Below, piece after piece: positions 1 through 11,280 of a DNA stretch of 64,000 bases. Position 1 is the stretch's first letter. Each line of letters opens with the position of its first letter. Location: contig NC_068924.1 in assembly GCF_023091745.1 (NCBI RefSeq), forward strand, positions 69,900,832-69,964,831, in the 5' to 3' direction. The notes under the pieces are model-generated. The model was given only the letters and a program-made list of their open reading frames with translations. It was not told the origin of the DNA and made no database searches. The position numbers were made by a program, and so were the translations under genes. Origin of the DNA: Budorcas taxicolor (lineage: Eukaryota > Chordata > Mammalia > Artiodactyla > Bovidae).

Positions 1-1265
1 AGCATTTTAGTTAAACTTCCTGGATTACTAAGATTAAGAAGGATTTTGAAAACATACTTGCACCCACCAAGAATAACTGCCAGAAGGTATTAGCGAGGTT
101 ATAGTGAACACATTTATGAGAAGTATATTTAATGCTTCAGCTCCATTCTACTCTCATTTATACTCTGTGAGATCAGAAAAAACAAATGATATGTTTCCAC
201 ATATCAGCTCCTGTCCTCAAGATCAATGCTGTAGGCTGAAGGATTCAAAGTTGGTGGTCAGGAAATGGACATGGGTGAAACCAGCTATGTGTAAGTGCTT
301 ATGCAAAAATTATATGAAGAATCGTGAGTGCAGCAAACTGCCCCAGGCTAAAGGACTCAGCAGTTCCCGGGCTAAAGAAAATGGTGTCTATGGCAGATGC
401 TGGTACAGTACTTCCGTATCTAACCATGTTTCCACAGAAGCTGAATTTCTCAATTTTTATGTAATATGTTTCACTTTTATAAACACTGATTTTAATGCAC
501 AACTATTATGTTAATTTCCTCACCATATACACTGCACTATTGTTGAATCACATCCTGCTATGGATGTGCTTTTGTGAGAGTTCACAGTTTGACCCATTAT
601 GTGATATGAGTTACCAATGCCATTTCATTTCCACCCATTTGAAAGGCAACTATGGTATAATTAAGTATCCATCAACTAGATTTTTTTCCAGGCTTATGAA
701 TTAAGAGGTAGAGTGAATATCTGAGGATGAAATGCATGGAACGCATAATATTGGATCAATGATATTGAAGGCAAGACTCTGTCCACAACCAGTTTTGTGC
801 ACACATTTGCATTGTTGCTGGGAGCTGCTTATGAATGTTCGTCCAAAGAGCTGCTGAAGCAGAAATCATGATATGTACATGGTAGTTTATAACCTATACC
901 AAAGTCTTACTTTTTTCCAGTCATGACCAAAATAGTCTAATTTAATGAACTCATTATTATCTAGACAGCTCTGAATAATTCATTACATCTCTATAGCTTG
1001 TTAACAATGATGATTAAGTACAAACTCTAGTATGAACTCTGAGGAACAGTAAGAAAAGATAGCATGTTTTTGCCCTCAGAAAGCTTATATTTTAGTGCAG
1101 ACAATGAATAAAAATCAAACTATAAGTTGAGTTACTGATTTTTCATATAAGCTGACCGCAGAAGAATTTTGATAGAAAACAGCTTCATTCTCTCTCATTG
1201 TCCCAACAAATTCATTCTGTGGACTAATTACTATTATTCTAGTGGATGAAATATTTCTGTGGTCC
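1..1265. other. Unassigned AT-rich sequence
   Basis: No recognised gene or well-preserved repeat. The open frame at 104-514 has no motif, no signal peptide and no sign of coding constraint, so I do not call it a gene. Roughly 1035-1120 resembles the dispersed ancient mammalian repeat also suspected at 56.68-56.94 and around 60.1 kb, but the match is by eye and weak. Confidence 0.4.
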
Positions 1266-1479
1266 CAAAATACTTTACAGTTCAGTTCAGTCACTCAGTC
1301 ATGTCCGACTTTTTCCGACCATATTAACTGCAGCATGCCACGCCTCCCTGTCCATCACCAAATCCCAGAGTCCACCTAAACCCATGTCCATCGAGTCAGT
1401 GATGCCATCCAACCATCTAATCCTCTGTTGTCCCCTTCTCCTCCTGCCCTCAACCTTTCCTGGTATCAGGGTCTTTTCA

Positions 1480-3488
1480 AATGACTAAACTCTTCACATC
1501 AGGTGGCCAAAATACTGGAGTTTCAGCTTCAACATCAGTCCTACAAATGAATATCCAGGACTGAACACCCAATCCATCCTTTAGGATGGACTGGTTGGAT
1601 CTCCTTACAGTCCAAGGGACTCTCAAGAGTCTTCTCCAACACCACAGTTCAAAAGCATCAATTCTTCGGCGCTCAGCCTTCTTTATAATCCAACTCTCAC
1701 ATCTATACGTAACTACTGGAAAAACCATAGCCTTGACTAGATGGACCTTCGTTGACAGAGTAATGTCTCTGGTTTTTAATATGTTGTCTAGGTTGGTCAT
1801 AACTTTCCTTCCAAGGAGCAAGCATCTTTTAATTTCATGGCTGCAATCACCATCTGCAGTGATTTTGCAGCCCCCCAAAATAAAGTTAGCTACTGTTTCC
1901 ACTGTTTCCCCATCTATTTGCCATGAAGTGATGGGACCGGATGTCATGATCTTCGTTTTCTAAATGCTGAGCTTTAAGCCAAATTTTTCACTCTCCTCTT
2001 TCACTTTCATCAAGAGGCTCTTTAGTTCTTCACTTTCTATCCTAAGGGTGGTGTCATCTGCATATCTGAGGTTATTGATATTTCTCCCAGCAATCTTGAT
2101 TCCAGCTTGTGCTTCTTCCAGCCCAGAGTTTCTCATGATGTACTCTGCATATAAGTTAAATAAGCAGGGTGACAATATACAGCCTTGACGTACTCCTTTT
2201 CCTACTTGGAGCCAGTCTGTTGTTCCATGTCCAGTTCTAACTGTCGCTTCCTGACCTGCATACAGATTTCTCAAGAGGCAGGTCAGGTGGTCTGGTATTC
2301 CCATCTCTTTCAGAATTTTCCACAGTTTCTTGTGATCCACGCAGTCAAAGGCTTTGGCATAGTCAATAAAGCAGAAATAGATGTTTTTCTGGAACTCTCT
2401 TGCTTTTTCGATGATCCAGTGAATGTTGGCAATTTGATCTCTGATTCCTCTGCCTTTTCTTTTTCTTTTTTTTTTTGCCCTCTGCCTTTTCTAAAACCAG
2501 CTTAAACATCTGGAAGTTCACAGTTCACATATTGATGAAGCCTGACTTGGAGAATTTTAAGCATTACCTTACTAGCGAGTGAGATGAGTGCCACTGTGCG
2601 TTAGTTTGAGCATTCTTTGTCATTGCCTTTCTTTGGGATTGGAATGAAAACTGACCTTTTCTAGTCCTGTGGCCACTGCTGAGTTTTCCAAATTTGCTGG
2701 CATATTGAGTGCAGCACTTTCACAGTGTCATCTTTCAGGATTTGAAATAGCTCACCTTGAATTCCATCACCTCCACTAGCTCTGTTCGTAGTGATGCTCC
2801 TAAGACCCACTTGTCTTCACATTTCAGGATGTCTGGCTTTAGGTGAGTGATCATACCATCGTGATTATCTGGGTCATGAAGATCTAATTTATACAGTTCT
2901 TCTGTGTATTCTTGCCACCTCTTCTTAATACCTTCTGCTTCTGTTAGGTCCATACCATTTCTGTCCTTTATGGAGCCCATCTTTGCATGAAATGTTTCCT
3001 TGGTATCTCTAATTTTCTTGAAGAGATCTCTAGTCTTTCCCATTCTGTTGTTTTCCTCTATTTCTTTGCATTGATCGCTGAAGAAGGCTTTCTTATGTCT
3101 TCTTGCTATTCTTTGGAACTCTGCATTCAAATGGGTATATTTTTCCTTTTCTCCTTTGCTTTTCACTTCCCTTCTTTTCACAGTTTTTTGTAAGGCCTCC
3201 TCAGACAGCCATTTTGCTTTTTTGCATTTCTTTTTCTTGGGGATGGTCTTGATTCCTGTCTCCTGTACAACGTCACGAACCTCCGTCCATAGTTCATCAG
3301 GCACTCTGTCTATCAGATCTAGTCCCTTAAATCTATTTCTCACTTCTACTGTATAGTAATAAGTGATTTGATTTAGGTCATACCTGAATGGTCTAGTGGT
3401 TTTGTCCACTTTCTTCAATTTCAGTCTGTATTTGGTAATAAGGAGTTCCTGATCTGAGCCACAGTCAGCTCCTAGTCTTTTTGTTGCT
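1480..3488 (-). pseudogene. BovB linker and reverse transcriptase remnant
   Basis: Minus-strand remnant of the BovB polyprotein after the endonuclease. The linker is open over 2735-3418 (227 codons) with the K/E-rich segment typical of this clade. The RT palm is open over 1960-2340, and the catalytic YADD box lies at about 2050-2070. The C-terminal part lies in 1477-1947. The three pieces are in different frames, so at least two frameshifts separate them, and a T-rich interruption near 2455-2480 falls just downstream of the linker. In an intact element this protein reverse-transcribes BovB RNA at the nicked target. Here it cannot make a whole enzyme. Assignment to BovB is firm because the same motifs recur in the copies at 19.1 and 53.2 kb. 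Confidence 0.85.
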
Positions 3489-4039
3489 GACTATATAGAG
3501 GGCAGGGGCATCACCCAAGAGGAGCTACCCTGCATCCAAGGTGGAGCAGCGGCTGCGCTTTGCTGGAGCAGCTGTGAAGAGACCCCACGTCCAAGGTAAG
3601 AGAAACCCAGATAAGATGGTAGGCACTGAGAGAGGAGATCAGAGGGCAGACAGACTGAAACTACAATCACAGACAACTAGCCAATCTGATCACATGGACC
3701 CCAGCCTTGTCTAACTCAATGAAACTAAGTCATGCCGTGTGGGGCAACCCAAGATGGGCGGGTCATGGTGGAGAGGTCTGACAGAATGTGGTCCACTGGA
3801 GGAGGGAATGGCAAACCACTTCAGTATTCTTGCCTTGAGAACCCCATGAACAGCATGAAAAGGCAAAAAGACAGGAAACTGAAAGGGGAATTCCCCAGGT
3901 CAGTAGGTGCCCAATATGCTACTGGAGATCAGTGGAGAAATACCTCCAGAAAGAATGAAGGGATGGAGCCAAAGCAAAACAACACCCAGTTGTGAATGGG
4001 ACTAGTGATGGAAGCAGGGTTTGATGCTGTAAAGAGCAA

Positions 4040-4470
4040 TATTGCATAGGAACCTGGAATGTCAGGTCCATGAATCAAGGCAAATTGAAAGTGGTCAAAC
4101 AGGAGATGGCAAGAGTGAACATCGACATTCTAGGACTCAGCAAACTAAGATGGACTGGAATGGGTGAATTTACCTCAGATGATCATTATATCTTCTACTG
4201 CAGGCAGGAATCCCTCAGAAGAAATGGAGTAGCCCTCATAGTCAACAAAAGAGTCCAAAATGCAGTACTTGGATGCAATCTCAAAAACAACAGAATGATA
4301 TCTGTTCGTTTCCAGGGCAAACCATTCGATATCACAGTAATCCAAGTCTATGCCCTGACCAGTAATGCTGAAGAAGCTGAAGTTGAACAGTTCTATGAAG
4401 ACCTACAAGACCTTTTAGAACTAACACCCAAAAAAGATGTCCTTTGCATTATAGGGGACTGGAATGCAAA
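4040..4470 (+). pseudogene. BovB APE-type endonuclease remnant (inverted half)
   Basis: Plus-strand frame carrying the N-terminal APE-like endonuclease of BovB, which nicks target DNA for target-primed reverse transcription. Visible landmarks are TWNVRSM at about 4050, LGLSKLRWTGMGEF at about 4130-4170, and GDWNAK at about 4455-4470, just before the break. From memory of the family, the second block normally reads S-E-L; here it reads S-K-L, so the probable metal-binding Glu is lost. The rest of the endonuclease is missing at the break. The 5' UTR-like part (3501-4040) lies in front and includes the segment at 3732-3995, which resembles SINE sequence because BovB shares such motifs. Dead copy. 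Confidence 0.82.
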
Positions 4471-4480
4471 ATCCTTTTGG

Positions 4481-5145
4481 TAGTCAGCTAATGAATAAAT
4501 TGTTCTTTAACTCTGGCATACACACCAGAAATATACAAGTGCCTAATGCTGGTAGATCTAGTCTTGGCTCATCTATGCGAGTTCTTAATAGAAGTTCTAG
4601 CACAATCCTCTGCTATTCAGGAAAACTTGGTACTTTTGTTTTATTGATCTTTGGTATACCTTTTAAAACCACAGGAAAAATTATATTTACCATGCTACTG
4701 CCAATGCAATGAAGACAAATGTGAAAATAAGTGAAGTTTTGAAATGAAAAATTATTTAATGCTAGAGGAGAGAGTCTATCTGGATTCATCTAGGCAAATA
4801 ATGAAATTACACTCGATGGAGCACTTAGAGCACACACTGCATTTCTTAAATCTGACAACAATCCTATGAAATTTTAAAATAGAACTTAAAATAGCTGAGT
4901 AAGATTGACTGTGTTTCAACCGCCATCTAGTACAAATTGATGTATAATCTTGGGAAAGTGTTGAGCTTCTCTGAGAGTCATCTGTACAATTTCATCTATT
5001 TAAATGAAGATAATGATTATATTTTCCTCATAATATAGTAAACGATTAATCTATTTATTATAATAAATGATAAATATGTAATAAAATTATCATAATAAAT
5101 GACAAACAAGTATTACCTTCATAATAAATTAATCTTCATAATAAA
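4481..5145. other. AT-rich sequence with TAATAAAT-type imperfect repeats
   Basis: About 4800-4890 weakly resembles a MIR core. About 5027-5160 is a degenerate array in which CATAATAAAT and GATTAATCTATT recur several times. Otherwise nothing recognised. Confidence 0.4.
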
Positions 5146-5149
5146 TGAT

Positions 5150-5605
5150 TAATCTATTCCAGGCATTATTCCATATATTTTACATGGATTATTTCATTTA
5201 AAACTCACCACAACCTTGTAAGATAACACTACCATCATTATGCTAGCTTTACAATAATGAGTATGTGCTCAGTCATACCCGACTCTTTGCAACTCTGTGC
5301 ACTGTAGCCACCAGGTCCCTCTGTCTATAGCATTTTCCAGGGAAAAATACTGGAGTGGGTTGCCATTTCCTCCTCTAGGGGATCTTCCCAACCCAGGGAT
5401 CAAACGCTGCCTCATGAGTCTCCTGCACTGCTGTCAGATTCTCGGCAATTGGACACATCAGGGACTAGCTCCATAGGCCAGCTTTGCTCAGGAGGAAAAT
5501 GAAGATCGCTATGGATAGGTAAGTAGTCACCAAGATCTCCCAGGTATTCAGGCCTCAGAAGTTTGTTTCTAAAGCCAAGGACCTTAAATATTTTAGCATA
5601 TTCAT
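5150..5605 (+). repeat. MIR SINE split by a Bov-tA
   Basis: The 5150-5252 segment has the MIR order (ggcattattcc, then ttacatggattatttcattta, then cctcacaaccttgtaagat). The MIR appears to resume at about 5495-5605 with a gaggaaaatgaag-like and a taagtag-caccaagatctc-like block. The Bov-tA at 5261-5447 sits between, so MIR is the older host. Confidence 0.6.
5261..5447 (-). mobile_element. Bov-tA SINE
   Basis: Minus-strand tRNA-Glu-derived SINE. The 3' body comes first (ctcagtcatacccgactctttgc), then the conserved ctggagtgggttgccatttcc block. The tRNA-like head is degenerate and the terminal gggcttccc is lost. It is inserted in a MIR. Confidence 0.85.
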
Positions 5606-5611
5606 CACCTA

Positions 5612-6195
5612 CTGTATTAACACATATATATGGAATCCAGAAAAATGGTACTGATAAACGTATTTGCAGGACAGGAATGGAGATACAAATGTAAAGCACA
5701 GACTTGTGGACACAGCAGGGGAAGGAGAGGGTGGGGCACATGGAGAGAGCAGCATTAGATATACTACCATGTGCAGATGGACAGCTGTAGGAAGCTTCTG
5801 TTAGCACAGGATGCTCAGCCCAGTGCTCTGAGATAACCTGGAGGGGTGGGATGGGGGCTGGGGTGGGAGACACCTTTCAGAGGGAGGGGATATATGTAAA
5901 CGTATGGCTGGTTTGGGCTTCCCTGGTGGCTCAGATGGTAAAGAATGTGCCTGCAATGTGGGAGACATGGGTTCGATTCCTGGGTTGAGAAGATCCCCTG
6001 GAACAGGGAATGGCCACCCATTCTAGTATTCTTGTCTGAAGAATTTCACAGACAGAAGATCCTGGTGGGCTACAGTGCATGGGGTCACAAAGAGTTAGAC
6101 ACAACCGAGTAACTAACACACGTGGTAGATTCATGTTGCTATACGGCAGAAACCAACAAAACATTGTCAAGCAATTATCTTCCATTTAAAAATAA
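5612..6195 (+). mobile_element. L1-BT 3' UTR, interrupted by Bov-tA
   Basis: Ruminant L1 3' UTR. The 5612-5914 part holds the acacatatatatggaatc block and the G-rich ggggtgggatggggg tract. It continues at about 6121-6195 with the cggcagaaaccaacaaaacattgt block and an A-rich tail. It is 5'-truncated in the usual L1 way. The Bov-tA at 5915-6120 splits it and is therefore younger. Confidence 0.85.
5915..6120 (+). mobile_element. Bov-tA SINE inside L1-BT
   Basis: Complete plus-strand copy from gggcttccctggtggctcag to the aactaacaca tail. The B box reads GGTTCGATTCC. An imperfect duplication of the L1 target (acgtatggctggtt before, acgtggtagatt after) flanks it. Confidence 0.92.
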
Positions 6196-6354
6196 ATTTA
6201 AAAAATTTAGTAATGCATATAAAGTAATAAGAACGTGAAAGGTTTTCAATCCATAGTTGTGCATATGAATCAGGATAATAATATTCGAATAGGAAATTGT
6301 AGAGACTGAAGAGTTTTGAAGGAAACGCAACTACTGGTTTATTTCCCATGCCAT

Positions 6355-6380
6355 TGTGTGTGTGTGTGTGTGTGTGTGTG
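6355..6380 (+). repeat. (TG)13 microsatellite
   Basis: Thirteen uninterrupted TG units, probably length-polymorphic. Confidence 0.97.
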
Positions 6381-6451
6381 ATGGTATTTTCTTGTCATCA
6401 AAAGCCTTCTGATTTTAGCACAGCATCTTTAGGGCCCTCTGTATGTTGGAT

Positions 6452-6664
6452 GGGCTTCCCTGGCGGCTCAGACAATAAAGACTACACGTGCAATGCAGGA
6501 GACCCTGGGTTGATTTCTGGGTTCGGAAGATCCCCTGGAGGAGGCCATGGCAACCAACTCTAGTGGTCTTGCCTAGAGAATCCCCATGAACAGAGGAGCC
6601 TGGTGGGCTACAGTCCATGGGGTCACAAAGAGTCAGACACAACTGAGTGACTAAGCACAGCACA
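6452..6664 (+). mobile_element. Bov-tA SINE
   Basis: Plus-strand copy from gggcttccctggcggctcag to the ctaagcacagcac tail. The head carries substitutions (acaataaagactac), so the internal pol III promoter is altered. Confidence 0.9.
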
Positions 6665-6669
6665 TGAGG

Positions 6670-7600
6670 TCGATATTAATACCCAAAGGAAAGAGAAAGT
6701 TCTTCCTGCTCCATCCCCTGCCCTGCCCCTCTTGGAATGGGAGAATAGCCCTTGGGACAGCAGAGCCAATGCCATGGGGTTGCTCCTAACAGCCGTGCTA
6801 TTTCCACTTGGCTTTTCTTTTAATGAGAGGAAACTTCTTTCCAATGTGAACAGCAAGTCTCCATGGATCCTACCTATAGAACAATGACAGCTAGATCTCA
6901 CTCCAGTTACAAATGGGAATCTAGTTGCCAGTGAAATTTCGGAGGACTCGCAAGCTTATGCTGACCCTGAGATTTAGGTTGTCAGTTGGCCTCCCCATAG
7001 AAGAAAAACCCAGCTGGTCCTCTGGGGAAAGCAGAGGTTATGAGCAGGTATTCTCTGCAGGGTTTCTCATCTGTGACATCAGCACCAATACATGTTGACC
7101 AGACAACAGCCAATCCCTGGGTTCATTCTTGGTAAATTATAACAGCCTGGTTTTTAGAACTAAAAATCTGTATTTCTCATACAAGCTATACAGCTTGGCT
7201 ATAAAATAAATGTAGAAGAAAATGTGTATGCATCTGTTCAGTAGGTAAAATGAGCGATTTCTTACATACATAGTAAACGTAAAATAAGATGAACAGAAAT
7301 TTAAAATGTACGGTGATACAAGACATTGAGCATCATAAAAGAATTTGGTATTAAGACCATAAAGAGTCATGAGGACATTACCAATGTGAATTCAAAACCT
7401 GAAACAATTTTGTGGTTGCAGAAGCTTTGATTGAGGTAATTTTGATTTTGATGTAGTTTTGACTTGATTGTAATTTAGATACAATAGTTACTTCTGAAAT
7501 ATGATGTTTTTTAATCAATCTGCAGTGTGAGTTCTTGTATGTCCACATATATTCACATTCAAGGACATCAATTTAATGCATAGAGGCTGAGGCAGCTCTG
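6670..7600. other. Unassigned sequence
   Basis: No recognised repeat or gene. Short open frames show no motif. Confidence 0.4.
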
Positions 7601-7604
7601 GTAC

Positions 7605-7815
7605 ACTGGGAAAGATCACTGAACCCAAAATTAGCAGACCTTGGCTTGAGAACCAGTTTTACCCCTTGTAATTAGCACTTAGAAAAATCAGTTAAGTATA
7701 CAGGCCTTGTTTTATATCAAATGGAGACTGTAACGCCTACTTTGTTGTTCTGAGAAGCATAGTGAGACGAAAGATATAAAAGGATTTAATGCTGTATCTA
7801 GTCCATTGCAATGGT
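7605..7815 (-). repeat. MIR SINE fragment
   Basis: Minus-strand MIR pattern: gcagaccttggcttgagaac, then aattagcacttag, then a tggagactgtaacgcctac block and an rgataaaaggatttaatg block. Diverged. Confidence 0.55.
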
Positions 7816-7954
7816 AGTTTTCAAATCATTCCCTTGGAAAATGAGGGCAAAGACAGATCATGAATCAAGCTTATCTTCTTAAAAGATAACAGAGTGTATA
7901 GGATGGTGTTTAGAATGTTTCCTAGTTAGACATATTTGAACACTTAATAATGTA

Positions 7955-8145
7955 TAACACTTATACAGCCCTCATTAAATCACAGTGTTCTAAGCACTAC
8001 AGATATATAAGCCCATTTAATAATCACTGCAATCCTAGAGTAGCTTGATATTGCTTCTCTTTCTTTCAAAGAAAAGGAAACTGAATCATGAAGAGATAAA
8101 ATAGTTTCCCCGAGATCCTTTCTATAACCAGTCATTACATTTTTA
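7955..8145 (+). repeat. MIR SINE fragment
   Basis: Plus-strand MIR: gttctaagcactacagatat, cccatttaataatcactgcaat, gaaaaggaaactgaatcatg. Confidence 0.65.
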
Positions 8146-8147
8146 AA

Positions 8148-8245
8148 ACCTCAGTTTCCCTGCCTGTGAATTGGTTATAATAATAGTCCAACTTTTAGGT
8201 GAAGATTAAATGTGAAACTTAACCCAATTTTGTGACATGTGATAA
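8148..8245 (-). repeat. MIR-like fragment, opposite orientation
   Basis: The cctcagtttccctgcctgtg block followed by ataataatagtccaac and ggtgaagattaaatgtgaaa is the antisense MIR core. It directly follows a sense MIR, so the two form a short inverted pair. Confidence 0.55.
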
Positions 8246-8364
8246 GAAGGTAAGAGTGTTAATACAAATCCTTAAAGACTATAAAAGTGAGGTTAGATGA
8301 GATTATCAATCAAAGTTTGAGTTTAGTGGCTAGAAACAGATGCTTATAATAAATGTGGCATCAG

Positions 8365-8800
8365 AGAAATTTGCTTTTTATTCCCCCTCTCATATAAAGA
8401 GGGGACCAGAGATAGGCAGTTTACAGCTGATATAAACTAATGCAACTTAGGATCCTGCTATACCTCTTTAAGACTCTGCTTGTCAGCTTATGGTCACAAG
8501 GTGGCTGCCAGGATTCCACCCATCAAGTTCAGATTCCAGACAGAAAGAAGAGAAGGGGAAAAAATCAAAAGGGTGTGACAGTCCGAGCATGCCCTGCTTT
8601 TTAAGATTTCTGAGAAGTCTAGACCAATGTCTGCATTTCATTGATGAAAATTTTGTTGTATGGTGAACATGTGAGGTTTCTTGAGTAAAGTGATGAAGGA
8701 TGGTTATTGGATATGCAATGAGCAGTACTTGCCACCCAAGATTAAAGGAATCAGGTTCAATGCTGATTGCTGGTAAATGCTTCCCTAAAGACAGTGGTGT
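8365..8800. repeat. Ancient mammalian dispersed repeat, family uncertain
   Basis: Segments such as atggtcacaaggtggctgcc and the A-rich agaagagaaggggaaaaaat stretch recall a mammal-wide LTR or DNA-transposon fragment whose family name I cannot fix by eye. Confidence 0.35.
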
Positions 8801-8940
8801 GAACATTACTCCAAATTTTCAGGTAGACTTAAAAATGCAAAGCCAATTTGTTTATCAATGAATGATATGATTACGCACTTTTATAAAATGAAACTACTTT
8901 CATTTAAAATGCATCAATCATAATAAAATCCCTAAAATTT

Positions 8941-9433
8941 CTATGTCAGTTTCCTGGGGCTGCTGTAACAAAACACCACAAACTGGGTAGATTAAAGCAA
9001 CAGAAATTTTTCTGCCATACTTCCAGAGGCTGAAAGTCCAAACGCAAGATGTCAGTAGGGTTCCTCCTGGAGCCTCTAAAGGAAAATCCGTTCTGTGCTT
9101 ATTTTCTGTCTGGTGGTGGCTGGCAATCCTTGGATGTTGTGGTTTGTTGACAATCACTTCAATCTCTTTTCTCTGTCATCACCTGGCCTTCCCCTCCATG
9201 TCTCTGTGTGTCTTCTTTCCTGCCTCTTATAAAGACACTCCTTGTTGGATTTAGAGCTCACCCTAAGCACAGGATGATCTCATCTAGAGACCCTTAACTT
9301 AATTACTTCTTGCACAGACATACATATCTATAATTATCTCAAAATAAATATTTCCATTAAAAGGTCACATTTACAGGTACCAAGAGTTAGTATTTGGATA
9401 TATCTTTATGAGGCCACTATTCAACCGACTATG
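8941..9433 (-). repeat. MLT1-type (ERVL-MaLR) LTR
   Basis: Minus-strand LTR with the ttcctggggctgctgtaaca block, the cagaggctgaaagtccaa block and the downstream ggtcacatttacaggtac block in the usual MLT1 order. CTATG occurs at both ends (8941-8945 and 9429-9433), matching the 5-bp duplication of this LTR class. No internal retroviral sequence is present. Confidence 0.8.
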
Positions 9434-9444
9434 CAACCAAAGGA

Positions 9445-9875
9445 CAGAGTGAAAGGATTAGGAAGGTCATAGGCATGAAGTGTCGAGATATTCATAGCTC
9501 AGACTGCGATGGATAAGGGAGAGAGCCAAAGAGAACCCATGGCAGGAGTCCACTGATCAGCATGACCTGCCAGCATCACCATCCATTTAACTCCTTCAGG
9601 GGAAGAGGATATTTATCTGATTCCTCAAAGAAACAAAGGCCCAATCAGCCATGCTGAAGTTAGCTTTTAGCTTATTCTCGACCAACAGAAACAATCAACA
9701 GATTTTTTGTCCATGGTTAGTTTTTTCTTCTTTCAGAACAGTACTGACTCCAGTGCAGCATGGCCTTCTCCCAATATCACTGGATTTTACAAACTGCATT
9801 CATGGCAATAGCTAAGGAGATGTAGGGAATATTTTGGTTGTTTTTCTTGACAACCAACACATTTTGGGGAGGGTT
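9445..9875. other. Unassigned sequence
   Basis: Nothing recognised. Confidence 0.4.
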
Positions 9876-9879
9876 GTTT

Positions 9880-10022
9880 TTAAATATTTATTATGGTGAT
9901 ATTGGCTTGTTCCTTTTTTGCTTAAACCACACAACACATTAGGTCTTAGTTGTCCTACCACAACCTACAACCCCAGCATTGAAAGGGCAGAATCTTAACT
10001 ACTAGACCACCAGGGAAGGCCC
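9880..10022 (-). repeat. CHR-2-like cetartiodactyl SINE remnant
   Basis: It ends in tcttaactactagaccaccag followed by ggaaggcccc, the antisense head of the tRNA-Glu CHR SINE. A taggtcttagttgtcctacc stretch is a degraded body. Older than the Bov-tA copies. Confidence 0.65.
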
Positions 10023-10029
10023 CTGGGGA

Positions 10030-11040
10030 GTTTCTGTACCAGGAGTCTGCAAATACATTTGTTTGGAGGGGCCAGTAAAGTCAGCTTTGTATGAAAAATC
10101 CATTACCATCTCCAGTTTGGTTTTGTTTTCATTTCTTATTGAAGTATGAGTTCAAGAATGGTTTTAATTTTTTTTAGTTGAAATTTTAAGAAAAGTGGTA
10201 TCCTAGTTCCATGGAAAAAAATGGCAACTGATCTTAAATGTCAGTGGCGTGGAGTCAATGGGGAATGAAGGGAAGGACAAAGTGGGGAAGTCTGGGCCCA
10301 TCCTAAGAGAGACGGGCACAACAAAGCTACTCTTGATTATTATCCTAAAGGAATGGAAGTCCTGGGGGACCACATCCTTTCAATATTTTTTTTGAAAAGT
10401 ATTCAGAAATGCTATCTCTTTATAAAAATATGATAATTTTCAATTCTAAAATATTGGGAACTGATTAGAAACACTTCCTATTTTAATACTCATTGAGCAG
10501 ATTAATCCTGCACAGATCAAGCAAAAATAAGGTGGGATAAATTCAATTTAAAATTTCTGCATACACATTTATAGGTGAATGCACACAGATACATGTTTCT
10601 GGAAAAACAGCACAATTCTAAACTATAAATCCAGGCGCATGCATGTCAAGGAGACAATGACGTCCTTGCCTTTAAGGAAAGCAGCAGCAAGTGTATAATT
10701 TCTGAGTTTTACATAAGAAGGTCGTTTCTTGCTGAAGGAATATTTTTATTATCCGATCTTGCAGGTCAATTTGTTCATAACTGTGTCTTGTTGTTAGATG
10801 TTTCCTAAAGAATTTTCTTTTACATCTGTGGTTTGATATTAAAATGAGTTACATTGATAATACTGGGTTTCATTAAAGTCATTTTGAGGGTCATTTTATA
10901 CTTTATATATTTGGTTGATAAAATGAGGCTATTGTCAAAGCCTTCAGGACTGAATAAAAGACCAAAGTCTAAACCAGTCTTCCTTTCACATCCTACCAAG
11001 TTCCAAGTTCTATTCAGGGTCTCACTGATAATATACATAT
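10030..11040. other. Unassigned sequence
   Basis: No gene or clear repeat. Only short A/T runs. Confidence 0.4.
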
Positions 11041-11055
11041 TTTTCTTTGAAGATT

Positions 11056-11268
11056 TATTGTTGTTGTTTAGTCGCTATGTCAGACTCTTTGCAACCCCAC
11101 AGACTGTATGCAGCTTTCTAGACACCTCTGTCCATGGGATTCTCCAGGCAAGAGTGCTGGAGTGGGTTGCCATTTCCTTCTCCAGGGGATCTTCTTGACC
11201 CAGGAATTGAACTCATGTCTCCTGCATTGGCAGGTAGATTCTTTCCTGCTGAACCACCAGGGAAGCCC
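11056..11268 (-). mobile_element. Bov-tA SINE with perfect TSD
   Basis: Full minus-strand copy from a TTG-rich tail to gaaccaccagggaagccc. An 11-bp perfect target duplication, CTTTGAAGATT, lies at 11045-11055 and 11269-11279. Confidence 0.95.
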
Positions 11269-11280
11269 CTTTGAAGATTA

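Larger units (their letters stand above)
1266..4477 (-). mobile_element. BovB (RTE LINE), near full length, 5' half inverted
   Basis: BovB is a non-LTR retrotransposon encoding an APE-type endonuclease plus reverse transcriptase. Its 3' end, with the GAACT-type pentamer repeat, starts near 1279 and the element runs on the minus strand through the RT and linker to about 3500. There the orientation flips, and 3501-4470 reads on the plus strand from the 5' UTR through the endonuclease. The order (3' part minus, 5' part inverted, their 5' ends abutting) is the layout expected of twin priming. The stretch between the endonuclease break (about 4470) and the linker start (about 3500) is missing. An 11-bp direct repeat with one mismatch flanks the whole structure: CAAAATACTTT at 1266-1276 and CAAAATCCTTT at 4467-4477. 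An independent insertion pair or later inversion is less likely because one duplication brackets both halves. Confidence 0.88.

Noticed and set aside
104..514. 136-codon open frame
   Set aside because: No domain, signal or splice context, and this length is unremarkable for 64 kb read in six frames. Not a gene call.
1586..1963. Open frames on the strand opposite BovB (also 19443-20057 and 54554-55123)
   Set aside because: They are antisense shadows of the BovB RT C-terminus and recur at the same place in each copy.
3732..3995. Separate SINE or gene upstream of the endonuclease
   Set aside because: It is the BovB 5' UTR and leader, in line with the endonuclease that follows.
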